Assembly: GCA_029267645.1 (NCBI GenBank)
Contig: JAJUIM010000019.1
Span: forward strand, 1-14,689
Direction: 5' to 3'
Origin: Microbacterium sp.
GTDB lineage: Bacteria; Actinomycetota; Actinomycetes; Actinomycetales; Microbacteriaceae
Length of the DNA: 14,689 bases
Part shown: in pieces, positions 1 through 6,844 of the stretch
Numbering within the stretch: the stretch's first letter is position 1
How the letters are laid out: every line of letters begins with the position of its first letter
Notes under the pieces: generated by a model
Database searches by the model: none
What the model was told of the DNA's origin: nothing
What the model saw: only the letters and a program-made list of their open reading frames with translations
Position numbers and translations under genes: made by a program

Positions 1-979
1 AGGCGTGCAGCCCGTCGAAGAACATGTTGACGATCGTGAAGTTGAACAGCACCGCGAGGAAGCCGACGATCGACAGCCACGCCGAGCGCACGCCGCGCCA
101 GCCGCGCGTCGCACGAGCGTGGATGTAGCCCGCGTACAGCATCCAGATGATGAAGGTCCAGACTTCCTTCGTGTCGAAGCCCCAGTAGCGGCCCCACGAC
201 TCCTGCGCCCAGATGGCGCCCGCGATGAGCGTGAAGGTCCAGAAGATGAAGCCGATGATCGCGAAGCGGTACGCGAGGCCCTCGAGCGCCTCGGCCTTCG
301 GCATCGTGCGCAGCAGGCTGCGCTTGCCCGCGAGCTCGGGATCCTCGGCGACGCGGCGCTCGCGGCGCGTCTGCATGAGCTGCAGCACGCTGAGCGCGAA
401 GGCGAGCGCGAGGAACGCCGTCGCGAGCGAGGCCACGAACACGTGGATGACGAGCCACGTCGACTTCAGCGGATCCATGAGCGGCGTGATCTCGACGTAG
501 ATCGTCGGCAGCGACGCCGCGCCGAGCAGCACCGTCACGAGCCCCGTCATGAACGCGCCGAGGTAGCGCAGGTCCTTCCAGAACAGCACGCCGAGGTATA
601 CGGCCGTGAACAGCAGGGTCGCCGTCATGGCGAACTCGTACATGTTCGACCAGGGCACGCGGCCCGCGCCGATGCCGCGCAGCACGGTCGCGGCAAGGTG
701 CAGGAGGAACGCGATCCACGTCAGCGTCGTGCCGATGCGACCCATGACGTTGTTCGTGTGGGCCACCGCCGGCTCGGCAGGATCTGCAGAGCGCACGGAT
801 CCGCCGCCCCCGCCCGCCGCGACGAGCTCGGCCTCGCGGTCCTTCGCGCGGACCGTCTCCTCCGACCGCTTCGCGAGGTCGACGGCGTAGCAGAGGAACG
901 CGAGGGCGTAGACGACGATCGCGGTCCAGAGCGAGATGACCGACCACGTGTCGTACAGGAGCGCGTTCTCGGAGGGCAT
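1..979 (-). CDS. ccsB: Cytochrome c biogenesis protein CcsB (CcsA/ResC-type heme handling subunit), C-terminus cut by window edge
   Basis: With ResB this polytopic membrane protein forms the System II cytochrome c synthase, which moves heme across the membrane and attaches it to apocytochrome CXXCH motifs. The 326 residues present run from ATG at 979 to the window edge. They contain several hydrophobic segments and the tryptophan-rich heme-binding (WWD) signature at 257-274 (WAQESWGRYWGFDTKEVW). Candidate heme-ligand or relay histidines are H94, H179, H287 and H325. The last visible residues (NMFFDGLHA) match the usual end of the family, so only a few residues are missing. A GAGGA ribosome-binding site lies about 9 nt before the ATG. 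The gene follows resB by 32 bp and is the last visible gene of the operon. Residues 50-75 form a Gly/Ala-rich cytoplasmic linker. Identification is firm; the roles of the individual histidines are inferred from the family. Confidence 0.95.
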   Translation of the reverse strand, partial: MPSENALLYDTWSVISLWTAIVVYALAFLCYAVDLAKRSEETVRAKDREAELVAAGGGGGSVRSADPAEPAVAHTNNVMGRIGTTLTWIAFLLHLAATVLRGIGAGRVPWSNMYEFAMTATLLFTAVYLGVLFWKDLRYLGAFMTGLVTVLLGAASLPTIYVEITPLMDPLKSTWLVIHVFVASLATAFLALAFALSVLQLMQTRRERRVAEDPELAGKRSLLRTMPKAEALEGLAYRFAIIGFIFWTFTLIAGAIWAQESWGRYWGFDTKEVWTFIIWMLYAGYIHARATRGWRGVRSAWLSIVGFLAVLFNFTIVNMFFDGLHA

Positions 980-1011
980 GGCTTCGATCCTCGGTGTCTG
1001 TGTGGAAGGGG

Positions 1012-2691
1012 TCAAGCGCGCAGGTCGCGCAGGTGGTCGTCGGCGAGGTCGTCGACCGCGCGGCGGATCGCGGGATCCTCGCCGCGCGCGAGCCCCGCGT
1101 ACTCGATGCGGATGCCGTCGCCGTCGGGGGTCGCCTTGACCCAGAGGCGGCGGCGCGGCACGAGGAGCGCCGTGATGAGGCCGGCGACGATGAGGATCGC
1201 GAACACGAGCACCCAGGTCGTCGACGCGTCGTGGTGCACCTGCAGCGACACGAACCGCTTGACCGACTCGGTGTAGCCGATCTCGTTCACGTCGGCGCCC
1301 TCGGGCGTCTCGTCCTCGAAGGTCACGGATCCGCGGCCGCCCGGCAACTCGACCGTCTCGCCCGGCGCGAGCTCGATCGACTCGGTCTCGGAGTCGGGGC
1401 CCGCGATCTCCTCCATCTCGCTCGTGTCGAGCGTGTACACCGATCGCGGCGTGCCGTCGTCGATGCCGAGGTCGCCCACGTACGCGCGCAGCGAGAGCAC
1501 GGGGTTGTACAGGTCGGCGTAGGCCGACGTCATGGCGCCCGACTCGAGCTCGGCCTGCGTCGGATAGAAGAAGCCGACGAGGCCCAGCTGCTCCTCGAGG
1601 CCGTCGGGGACCTTCACGACGCCCGTCGAGGTGAGGTTGTCGTCCTGCGGGAGGAAGGGGACGTCGTCGCGGAAGACGACGTCCCCGTCGGCGTTGCGGA
1701 CCGTGATCGTCGGGGCGTAGCCGTTGCCGAGGAGGTACACGGCGTCGCCGTGCACGCGCAGGGGGTGATTGACGCGCACGGCGCCCTCCTGCTCGGATCC
1801 GTCGGGCTCGCGGATCGTGACGTTCGCCGAGAAGTCGCCGGCCTGGCCCGCGCCGTTCTGGCCGTACGGCACGTACGACACGTCGAACGAGTCGAGCGTC
1901 ATCGAGTAGGGCGCGAGCGCGTCGTCCGCGACGAAGCGGCCCTTGTTCATCGACGAGTAGTTGATGAGCGAGTTGACGAAGGTCGTGCCCTCCGTGATGA
2001 CGCTCTGGCCCGTGTACGCGAACTGGCCGCCGAGGCCGACGGCGACGAGGATCCCCACGAGCGCCGCGTGGAAGACGAGGTTGCCCGTCTCGCGCAGGTA
2101 GCCGCGCTCGGCAGAGACCGAGAAGGATCCGCGCCCGTCGTAGCGCTCGACGCGGTAGCCCGACTTCTTCAGGCGCTGCGTCGCGCGGTCGATCGCCGCC
2201 TCGGCGTCGGCCGCCTCGACGTGCTCCTGGCGGAAGTCGGAGAGGCGGTTCAGCCGCGCGGGGGTGCGCGGCGGGCGCTGGCGCAGCGCCTTGATGTGGT
2301 GCTTCGTGCGCGGCAGGATGCAGCCGACGAGCGAGACGAACAGCAGCAGGTAGATCGCCGAGAACCACACCGACTGGTACACGTCGAACAGCTGCAGCGC
2401 GTCGACGATCGGGAAGAGGTCGGGGTTGTCCGACTCCCACTGCGTGACGCCGTTGGGGTTGGCCATGCGCTGCGGAAAGATCGAGCCGGGGATCGCGGCG
2501 ACCGCGAGCAGCAGGAGCAGCACGATGGCCGTGCGCATGCTCGTGAGCTGGCGCCAGCCCCAGCGCAGCCAGCCGACGAAGCCGAGGCGCGGCTGGGCGA
2601 CGTCGGCGCCCCCGCCGTCGCCGTCGACGTGGTCGGCGGGACGGCGCGGATCCGTCGCGTTCTCTGCCTGATCAGAGCGGGAGTTCGACAC
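1012..2691 (-). CDS. resB: Cytochrome c biogenesis protein ResB
   Basis: ResB is the partner of CcsB in the System II cytochrome c synthase. The 559-aa protein has the expected plan: a hydrophilic N-terminus (1-50), TM1 (about 53-72), TM2 (about 107-126), TM3 (about 203-222), a large extracytoplasmic domain (about 225-490), TM4 (about 491-512) and a short charged tail. H208 at TM3 and the HH pair at 486-487 just before TM4 are candidate heme-contacting histidines, as in the family. The start is GTG at 2691, which overlaps the 3' end of ccdA by 20 bp. A purine-rich AGGGGGTG inside ccdA lies about 8 nt upstream and supports this start. The overlap and shared strand indicate one mRNA with ccdA and ccsB. 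Confidence 0.95.
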   Translation of the reverse strand: MSNSRSDQAENATDPRRPADHVDGDGGGADVAQPRLGFVGWLRWGWRQLTSMRTAIVLLLLLAVAAIPGSIFPQRMANPNGVTQWESDNPDLFPIVDALQLFDVYQSVWFSAIYLLLFVSLVGCILPRTKHHIKALRQRPPRTPARLNRLSDFRQEHVEAADAEAAIDRATQRLKKSGYRVERYDGRGSFSVSAERGYLRETGNLVFHAALVGILVAVGLGGQFAYTGQSVITEGTTFVNSLINYSSMNKGRFVADDALAPYSMTLDSFDVSYVPYGQNGAGQAGDFSANVTIREPDGSEQEGAVRVNHPLRVHGDAVYLLGNGYAPTITVRNADGDVVFRDDVPFLPQDDNLTSTGVVKVPDGLEEQLGLVGFFYPTQAELESGAMTSAYADLYNPVLSLRAYVGDLGIDDGTPRSVYTLDTSEMEEIAGPDSETESIELAPGETVELPGGRGSVTFEDETPEGADVNEIGYTESVKRFVSLQVHHDASTTWVLVFAILIVAGLITALLVPRRRLWVKATPDGDGIRIEYAGLARGEDPAIRRAVDDLADDHLRDLRA

Positions 2692-3424
2692 CGCCGATCA
2701 CCCCCTGCAGTCTCGACATGATCATGGTCCACACGCCCGACACCATGAGCACGCCGAGCAGGATGAGCAGCGCACCCCCGATGATGTTGATGACGCGGAT
2801 GTGGCGACGCAGGAAGCCGAGCGACTTCGTCGCCCAGCCGAGCCCGAGCGCCACGAGAAGGAACGGGATCCCGAGCCCGAGCGAGTAGACGAGGCCCAAC
2901 AGGCCCGCGCGCCACACGTCGCCCGTGCCGTACGACAGGCTGAGGATCACGGCGAGCGTCGGGCCGATGCACGGCGCCCAGCCGATGCCGAGCGCGAGGC
3001 CGAGCAGCGGCGCGCCGACAAGCCCGAGGTTGGAGTTCAGCTGCGGCTTCGCCTGGCGCTGGAAGACGCGGAACATCCCGAGGAACACGAGGCCCATGAC
3101 GATGATGACGACGCCCAGCACGCGCGTGATGACGGCGTTGTACTGCATGAAGAACCGGCCGATGCTGCCGCTGAAGACGTTCATCGTCATGAACACGACC
3201 GTGAAGCCCGCGATGAACAGCAGCACGCCAGCGGCGAGCCGGCCGCGGGGCGCGAGGCCCTCGGTCTTCGACCCGCGGGGCATGACGGTGCCCGAGATGT
3301 AGCCGAGGTAGCCGGGCACGAGCGGCAGCACGCACGGCGAGAGGAACGACAGCAGGCCCGCCGCGAGCGCGATGGGCAGGGCGAGCCAGAGCGATCCCGC
3401 GCCGACGAGCTGCTCGACGCTCAC
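2672..3424 (-). CDS. ccdA: Cytochrome c biogenesis protein CcdA (DsbD-type transmembrane electron carrier)
   Basis: CcdA takes electrons from cytoplasmic thioredoxin and passes them across the membrane to the extracytoplasmic thioredoxin, which keeps apocytochrome cysteines reduced for heme ligation. The 250-aa protein is strongly hydrophobic with about six TM segments. It carries the two hallmark cysteine motifs: C31 in FLSPCVLPLVPGYLGYISG and C152 in GIGWAPCIGPT. The start is GTG at 3424, whose GTGA overlaps the TGA of the upstream resA-like gene by 4 bp, a classic translational-coupling junction. A longer reading frame extends upstream, but it runs antiparallel-free through resA in another frame with no homology, so the GTG start is preferred. 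Redox transfer from CcdA to the neighbouring resA product is inferred from this context. Confidence 0.95.
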   Translation of the reverse strand: MSVEQLVGAGSLWLALPIALAAGLLSFLSPCVLPLVPGYLGYISGTVMPRGSKTEGLAPRGRLAAGVLLFIAGFTVVFMTMNVFSGSIGRFFMQYNAVITRVLGVVIIVMGLVFLGMFRVFQRQAKPQLNSNLGLVGAPLLGLALGIGWAPCIGPTLAVILSLSYGTGDVWRAGLLGLVYSLGLGIPFLLVALGLGWATKSLGFLRRHIRVINIIGGALLILLGVLMVSGVWTMIMSRLQGVIGGVELPL

Positions 3425-4029
3425 GCGGTCTCTTCGAGCGTGTCGACGACGAGCGTGTCGAGGATCGACGCGCCCTCGAGCTGTCCGATGATGCGCGCGG
3501 CGACCCGGCCCTCGCGGTCGAGCACGAGCGTGATGGGGGTCGACTGCAGCGGCGTGTGCTGCGAGAACGCGAGCTTGACCGAGCCGGTGTCGGCGTCCAT
3601 GACGCTCGGGTACGTCACGCCGTTGTCCGCCGCGAACGAGCGCGCCGTGTCGGCCTGGTCGTAGATGTTGACGCCCACGAACGCCACGTCGTCGTCCTTG
3701 TGGTTCTGCCAGACCTGCTCGAGGTCGGGCGCCTCGACGATGCACGGCGCGCAGTTGGCGTACCAGAAGTTGACGACCGTGACCTTGCCTGCGGTGTCGT
3801 CGCTCGAAAGCTCGTCGCCGTGCTCGGTCGTGCCCGCCCACTCGACGGGCTCACCCCGATCGGCCTCGGCGATCTCCTGCACCTGGAACTCGCCCGCGAT
3901 GTAGCCCTTGTTGTCGCCCGACAGGTACTGCTCTGCGACGGGGTCGTTCGAACAGGCGGCGACGGAGACCGCGACCGCGGCGAGCGCCAGCGCGGCGCCG
4001 GCTCGGCGGATCAGTGATGTCCTGGGCAC
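3421..4029 (-). CDS. resA: TlpA/ResA-like thioredoxin lipoprotein for cytochrome c maturation
   Basis: This is an extracytoplasmic thiol-disulfide oxidoreductase expected to reduce the heme-binding cysteines of apocytochrome c, being itself recharged by CcdA. The 202-aa protein opens with a positively charged segment, a hydrophobic stretch and the lipobox SVAAC, with C26 as the lipidated residue, so it should be anchored on the outer face of the membrane. The thioredoxin fold covers about 55-195. Its redox motif is NCAPC (C93 and C96) in VVNFWYANCAPC, and the cis-proline is P165 in STPITLV. It is the first gene of the resA-ccdA-resB-ccsB operon. The GTG start at 4029 has no Shine-Dalgarno sequence. 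A TAGAAT -10 box ends 7 nt before it, so the mRNA is probably leaderless. The resA name rests on context and lipoprotein type; TlpA-like is the safer family name. Confidence 0.92.
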   Translation of the reverse strand: MPRTSLIRRAGAALALAAVAVSVAACSNDPVAEQYLSGDNKGYIAGEFQVQEIAEADRGEPVEWAGTTEHGDELSSDDTAGKVTVVNFWYANCAPCIVEAPDLEQVWQNHKDDDVAFVGVNIYDQADTARSFAADNGVTYPSVMDADTGSVKLAFSQHTPLQSTPITLVLDREGRVAARIIGQLEGASILDTLVVDTLEETA

Positions 4030-4036
4030 GGCGCCA

Positions 4037-4042
4037 ATTCTA
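4037..4042 (-). promoter_or_regulatory. -10 box (TAGAAT) of the cytochrome c maturation operon, leaderless type
   Basis: TAGAAT on the minus strand fits the actinobacterial TANNNT consensus and ends 7 nt before the GTG start of the resA-like gene. Transcription would therefore begin at or within a base of the start codon. No convincing -35 hexamer is seen at 16-18 bp, and there is no Shine-Dalgarno sequence. The whole promoter sits in the 45-bp gap after the DUF3054 gene. Confidence 0.55.
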
Positions 4043-4074
4043 CATGGCGTAGTAGAGAGGAGGCTGAGTGCCCG

Positions 4075-4452
4075 TCAGGAGCGGCGGAGGCGCGCGACGA
4101 GCGCCGCGACGGCCCGCCAGCCGACGAGGAAGACGCCGAGCACGAGCGCCGCGACGATGAGGAACGAGACCGCGAAGCCGCCTCCCGTCGCGACGCGCAG
4201 GAGCATGCCCGCACCGACCGCGAGGATCCACACGACCGCGCCCGTCCGCAGGGGCGCTGCGGGCCGCCGCCACGCGAGCGCGACGAGCCAGCCGATCGCG
4301 GCGCCCGCGAGGAACGGCCACGCGACCCGCGCGAGCCCCGCCGCGGTGAGGCCGCCGTCGTGGTTCATCATGCCGATCGCCGCGAAGACGATCACGAGCA
4401 CGGCGTCGATCGCGGCGGCGAGGATCCAGGGGAATCGGGCGCGGGTGGTCAC
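4075..4452 (-). CDS. DUF3054 family membrane protein
   Basis: This 125-aa protein has about four TM segments (roughly 8-27, 43-60, 69-86 and 93-112) and almost no soluble part. The pattern DAVLVIVFAAIG, ARVAWPFLAGAAIGWL, WRRP, GAVVWILAVGAGMLLR and a C-terminal hydrophobic helix ending in basic residues fits DUF3054, a family of unknown function common in actinobacteria. The start is GTG at 4452; the open frame continues upstream, but that part lies antisense to the phosphatase. A TACGCT -10 box ends 6 nt before this GTG, implying a leaderless mRNA. It lies upstream of the cytochrome c maturation operon on the same strand with a 45-bp gap that carries its own promoter, so a link to cytochrome maturation is possible but unproven. 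Confidence 0.82.
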   Translation of the reverse strand: MTTRARFPWILAAAIDAVLVIVFAAIGMMNHDGGLTAAGLARVAWPFLAGAAIGWLVALAWRRPAAPLRTGAVVWILAVGAGMLLRVATGGGFAVSFLIVAALVLGVFLVGWRAVAALVARLRRS

Positions 4453-4457
4453 CCCGG

Positions 4458-4464
4458 TAGCGTA
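4458..4464. promoter_or_regulatory. Shared symmetrical -10 element driving two divergent leaderless genes
   Basis: The 7-bp sequence TAGCGTA reads as TAGCGT on the plus strand (4458-4463) and TACGCT on the minus strand (4464-4459). Both fit the TANNNT -10 consensus. The plus-strand box ends 7 nt before the ATG of the histidine phosphatase (4471). The minus-strand box ends 6 nt before the GTG of the DUF3054 gene (4452). The two start codons are only 18 bp apart, so the hexamers overlap by 5 of 6 bp and the two promoters should compete for RNA polymerase. No good -35 box is visible on either side. Confidence 0.55.
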
Positions 4465-4470
4465 GGCGGC

Positions 4471-5103
4471 ATGCCTGCTGAGCGCCTGCACCTCGTCCGC
4501 CACGGGGAGGTCCACAACCCCGAGCGCCTCCTCTACGAGCGGATCCCCGGCTACGGCCTGAGCGAGGCGGGACGCGGCATGGCGCGGGCCGCCGCAGAGC
4601 ACGTGCGCGACACGGGCCGCCCCGTCACGCGCCTCGTGTGCTCGCCGCTGCAGCGCACGAGGGAGTCGTCCGAGCCGTTCGCCGAGCTCTTCGGGCTCGA
4701 GCCCGAGCTCGACGAGCGCGTCATCGAGCCGTGGAACGCGTTCGCCGGCAAGCGCATGCGCCGCGCCGTGCTGAACCCCGTCAACTGGCGCCTGCTGCTG
4801 CGCCCCTCGACGCCGTCGTGGGGCGAGCCGTTCGCCGACATCGCCGCGCGCATGGTCGAGGCCATGGGCGACGCGTACGACGCGGCCGACGGCGGCGACG
4901 TCGTGATCGTGTCGCACCAGGCGCCGATCTGGATCGCGCACCTCGCCGTCGCGGGCGAGCGCCTCGCGCACAACCCGACGACGAGGCGCTGCGCGCTCTC
5001 GAGCGTCACGAGCTTCGAGCGCACGGGCGAGGGCCCCACGGGCTTCCGCGAGGTGGCCTACGCCGAGCCCGCGCAGGCCGGCGTGGACCTCGGCGCCGTG
5101 TAG
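4471..5103 (+). CDS. Histidine phosphatase family protein (phosphoglycerate mutase-like)
   Basis: This 210-aa cytoplasmic enzyme is a member of the histidine phosphatase superfamily. The catalytic RHG motif is at 10-12 (LHLVRHGEV), with H11 as the residue phosphorylated during catalysis. The second arginine region is SPLQRTRES (about 59-67), and the second catalytic histidine is H149 in VIVSHQAPIW. The substrate cannot be read from the sequence. In mycobacteria a relative (Rv0525) lies directly before the thioredoxin-ccdA-resB-ccsA genes, so a link to cytochrome maturation is plausible. Here, however, the gene faces away from that operon, with DUF3054 between. Its ATG starts 7 nt after a TAGCGT -10 box and has no real Shine-Dalgarno sequence. 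Its stop lies one base from the convergent stop of the DedA gene. Confidence 0.9.
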   Translation: MPAERLHLVRHGEVHNPERLLYERIPGYGLSEAGRGMARAAAEHVRDTGRPVTRLVCSPLQRTRESSEPFAELFGLEPELDERVIEPWNAFAGKRMRRAVLNPVNWRLLLRPSTPSWGEPFADIAARMVEAMGDAYDAADGGDVVIVSHQAPIWIAHLAVAGERLAHNPTTRRCALSSVTSFERTGEGPTGFREVAYAEPAQAGVDLGAV

Positions 5104-5104
5104 C

Positions 5105-5767
5105 TCACTCCTCCGATGCGCGGCGGCGGCGCAGCGTGCGCACGCGCACGGCGACGAACCAGACCAACGCGATCACGACCGCGACGATGACGACGTTCTG
5201 CACGACGCCCATGTAGTCCTCGATGACGGGCCACGCCGATCCGAGCACCCAGCCGAGCATCACGAACACGGTGTTCCAGATGAGGCTGCCGAGGCCCGTG
5301 TAGAGCAGGAATCGCCAGATCGGCATGCGCACGACGCCCGCGGGAATCGAGATGAGGCTGCGGAAGATCGGCAGGAACCGGCCGAAGAAGACGGCCGCGC
5401 CGCCGTGCCGGTGGAACCACGCGACGGTCTTGTCGATGTCCTCGCCGTCGAGCAGCGGGATCCTGTCGAACAGCCACCGCAGGCGCGCGACGCCGACGAG
5501 CGCGCCGATCGCGTACAGCGCGAGCGCGCCCACGAGCGATCCGACCGTCGCCCAGATGATCGCGGCCACGACACTGAAGGATCCCTGGTGCGCCGCGAAG
5601 CCAGCCGCGGGCAGCACGGCCTCGCTGGGGATCGGCGGGAAGAGGTTCTCGAGCGCGATCGCGATGCCGACGCCCACGGGACCGATGAGGTCCATGAGCG
5701 AGACGACCCAGTCGACGAGGGCGCCGAGCCACGACTGGTCGGCGTGCTCGGAAGCGGCCAGGATCAT
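5105..5767 (-). CDS. DedA family membrane protein (UptA-like polyprenyl-phosphate transporter candidate)
   Basis: This 220-aa integral membrane protein belongs to the DedA (SNARE-associated/VTT) family. Family marks are E40 and the re-entrant motif ENLFPPIPSE (40-49), the GRFLPIFRSLISIPAG motif (129-144) with conserved R130 and R136, and C-terminal hydrophobic helices followed by a basic tail. Some DedA members (UptA type) are established as transporters that return undecaprenyl phosphate to the cytoplasmic leaflet; others act on other phospholipids. The ATG at 5767 overlaps the stop of the DUF368 gene in ATGA, so the two should be translated in a coupled way. The gene ends convergently with the phosphatase, with 1 bp between stops and no room for a separate terminator. 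The family is certain; the substrate is inferred from the family and the DUF368 partner. Confidence 0.92.
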   Translation of the reverse strand: MILAASEHADQSWLGALVDWVVSLMDLIGPVGVGIAIALENLFPPIPSEAVLPAAGFAAHQGSFSVVAAIIWATVGSLVGALALYAIGALVGVARLRWLFDRIPLLDGEDIDKTVAWFHRHGGAAVFFGRFLPIFRSLISIPAGVVRMPIWRFLLYTGLGSLIWNTVFVMLGWVLGSAWPVIEDYMGVVQNVVIVAVVIALVWFVAVRVRTLRRRRASEE

Positions 5768-6720
5768 GAGCCGTCCTCCGTGGCGCGGCGCTTGATGAGC
5801 AGGTTCTCGAGGAGGATGAGCGCGATCACTGCCACCGCGCCGCCGATCGCGAGCGCGGTCGGCACGAGCGGGTCATGCGGCGCCAGCAGCGCACCGTGAC
5901 CGTCCTCGCTGCCGGCACCGCCCTGCCAGGGCCAGAGCGCGCGCAGCGAGCCGAGCATGAGCCCGGCCATCACGAGCAACGTGACGCGGCGGTGGCGACT
6001 CAGCAGAGACCGCACAATGCGCACGACCGTGAACAGGCCGAGCAGCGCGCCCACAGCGAAAATCGCGATGTAGGCGAGATCACGGTCGTCCACAGCCTGC
6101 AGCGTCGGCGAGTACAGGCCGACCGCGAGCAGGAAGAAGGATCCCGAGACACCCGGCACGACGAGGGCGCACACGGCGACCGCGGCCGCGATGAAGACGA
6201 ACAGCGGATTGGGCTGATCGACCGACCCGTTGCTCGCGAACCCGACGAGCACGAACGAGACGACGGTGGGGACGGCGAAGACGACGACATCGAGGATGCG
6301 CCCGGAGGAGCCGCCGTCGCGCTTCGGGAGCAGGCGGAAGGGCACGATGAGGCTCGCGGCGACGAGGCCGAAGAACAACCCGCGCGCGTTCTCGGGATTC
6401 GCCGAGACGAGCGCCTCGACGGATCCAGCGGCGAACAGCACCGCGCAGGCCATGCCGATCAGCAGGGGCGCGACGAGCCACCAGTCGACCTCGGCGATGC
6501 GTCGGCGAAAGGCCGCCGAGCGATCGGGGCCCTTGACGAGCGCCTTGACGGCGCCGCCGAGGGCGCTCGCGGAGTCGAGCGCCCGCTCGTACACCCCCGT
6601 CACGAGCGCGATCGTGCCGCCCGAAACGCCCGGGACGAGCTCTGCCATGCCGATGAGGAAGCCCCGCAGGGCGTTCCACGGCGTGTGCACGGGGCGGGCG
6701 GCTGGGGCGCTGACGCTCAA
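5764..6720 (-). CDS. DUF368 family membrane protein (PopT-like polyprenyl-phosphate transporter candidate)
   Basis: This 318-aa polytopic membrane protein has about eight hydrophobic segments. It contains the DUF368 hallmark twice: VPGVSGGTIALVTGVYER (PGVSGG at 30-35) and LVVPGVSGSFFLLAVGLY (PGVSGS at 189-194), an internal duplication typical of the family. Members of DUF368 (PopT type) have been shown to move undecaprenyl phosphate across the membrane for reuse in wall synthesis. The start is taken as TTG at 6720, after a weak GCGAGAT. A GTG at 6690 is the alternative and is still upstream of the first helix. A longer frame continues upstream but lies antisense to the FUSC gene and has no family match. 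The gene overlaps DedA by 4 bp (ATGA). A TAAAGT box about 42 nt upstream could be its promoter. Confidence 0.9.
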   Translation of the reverse strand: MSVSAPAARPVHTPWNALRGFLIGMAELVPGVSGGTIALVTGVYERALDSASALGGAVKALVKGPDRSAAFRRRIAEVDWWLVAPLLIGMACAVLFAAGSVEALVSANPENARGLFFGLVAASLIVPFRLLPKRDGGSSGRILDVVVFAVPTVVSFVLVGFASNGSVDQPNPLFVFIAAAVAVCALVVPGVSGSFFLLAVGLYSPTLQAVDDRDLAYIAIFAVGALLGLFTVVRIVRSLLSRHRRVTLLVMAGLMLGSLRALWPWQGGAGSEDGHGALLAPHDPLVPTALAIGGAVAVIALILLENLLIKRRATEDGS

Positions 6721-6761
6721 GGGATCTCGCTTCCGTCTCGGGCGCGGGATGCGCCGCCACG

Positions 6762-6767
6762 ACTTTA
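6762..6767 (-). promoter_or_regulatory. Possible -10 box (TAAAGT) of the DUF368-DedA operon
   Basis: TAAAGT on the minus strand fits TANNNT and lies in the 124-bp region between the divergent DUF368 and FUSC genes. Transcription would start near 6755, giving a leader of about 35 nt before the TTG at 6720. No clear -35 box is present at 17-18 bp. Confidence 0.4.
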
Positions 6768-6831
6768 CCGGGACGAGCCCCGCGCATCCCTGGGGCATCC
6801 CGCCTCTCACGGTCAGGCCAGCCCTCCTGCC

Positions 6832-6837
6832 TAGGCT
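6832..6837 (+). promoter_or_regulatory. -10 box (TAGGCT) of the FUSC gene, leaderless type
   Basis: TAGGCT on the plus strand fits TANNNT and ends exactly 7 nt before the GTG start at 6845. There is no Shine-Dalgarno sequence between them. The expected transcript therefore begins at the start codon. The -35 region is not recognisable. Confidence 0.5.
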
Positions 6838-6844
6838 CGAAGTC

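Noticed and set aside
994..2721. Long plus-strand open frame opposite resB
   Set aside because: It is antisense to a clear ResB, rich in Arg/Val/Glu/His repeats typical of reading a high-GC gene backwards, and has no domain.
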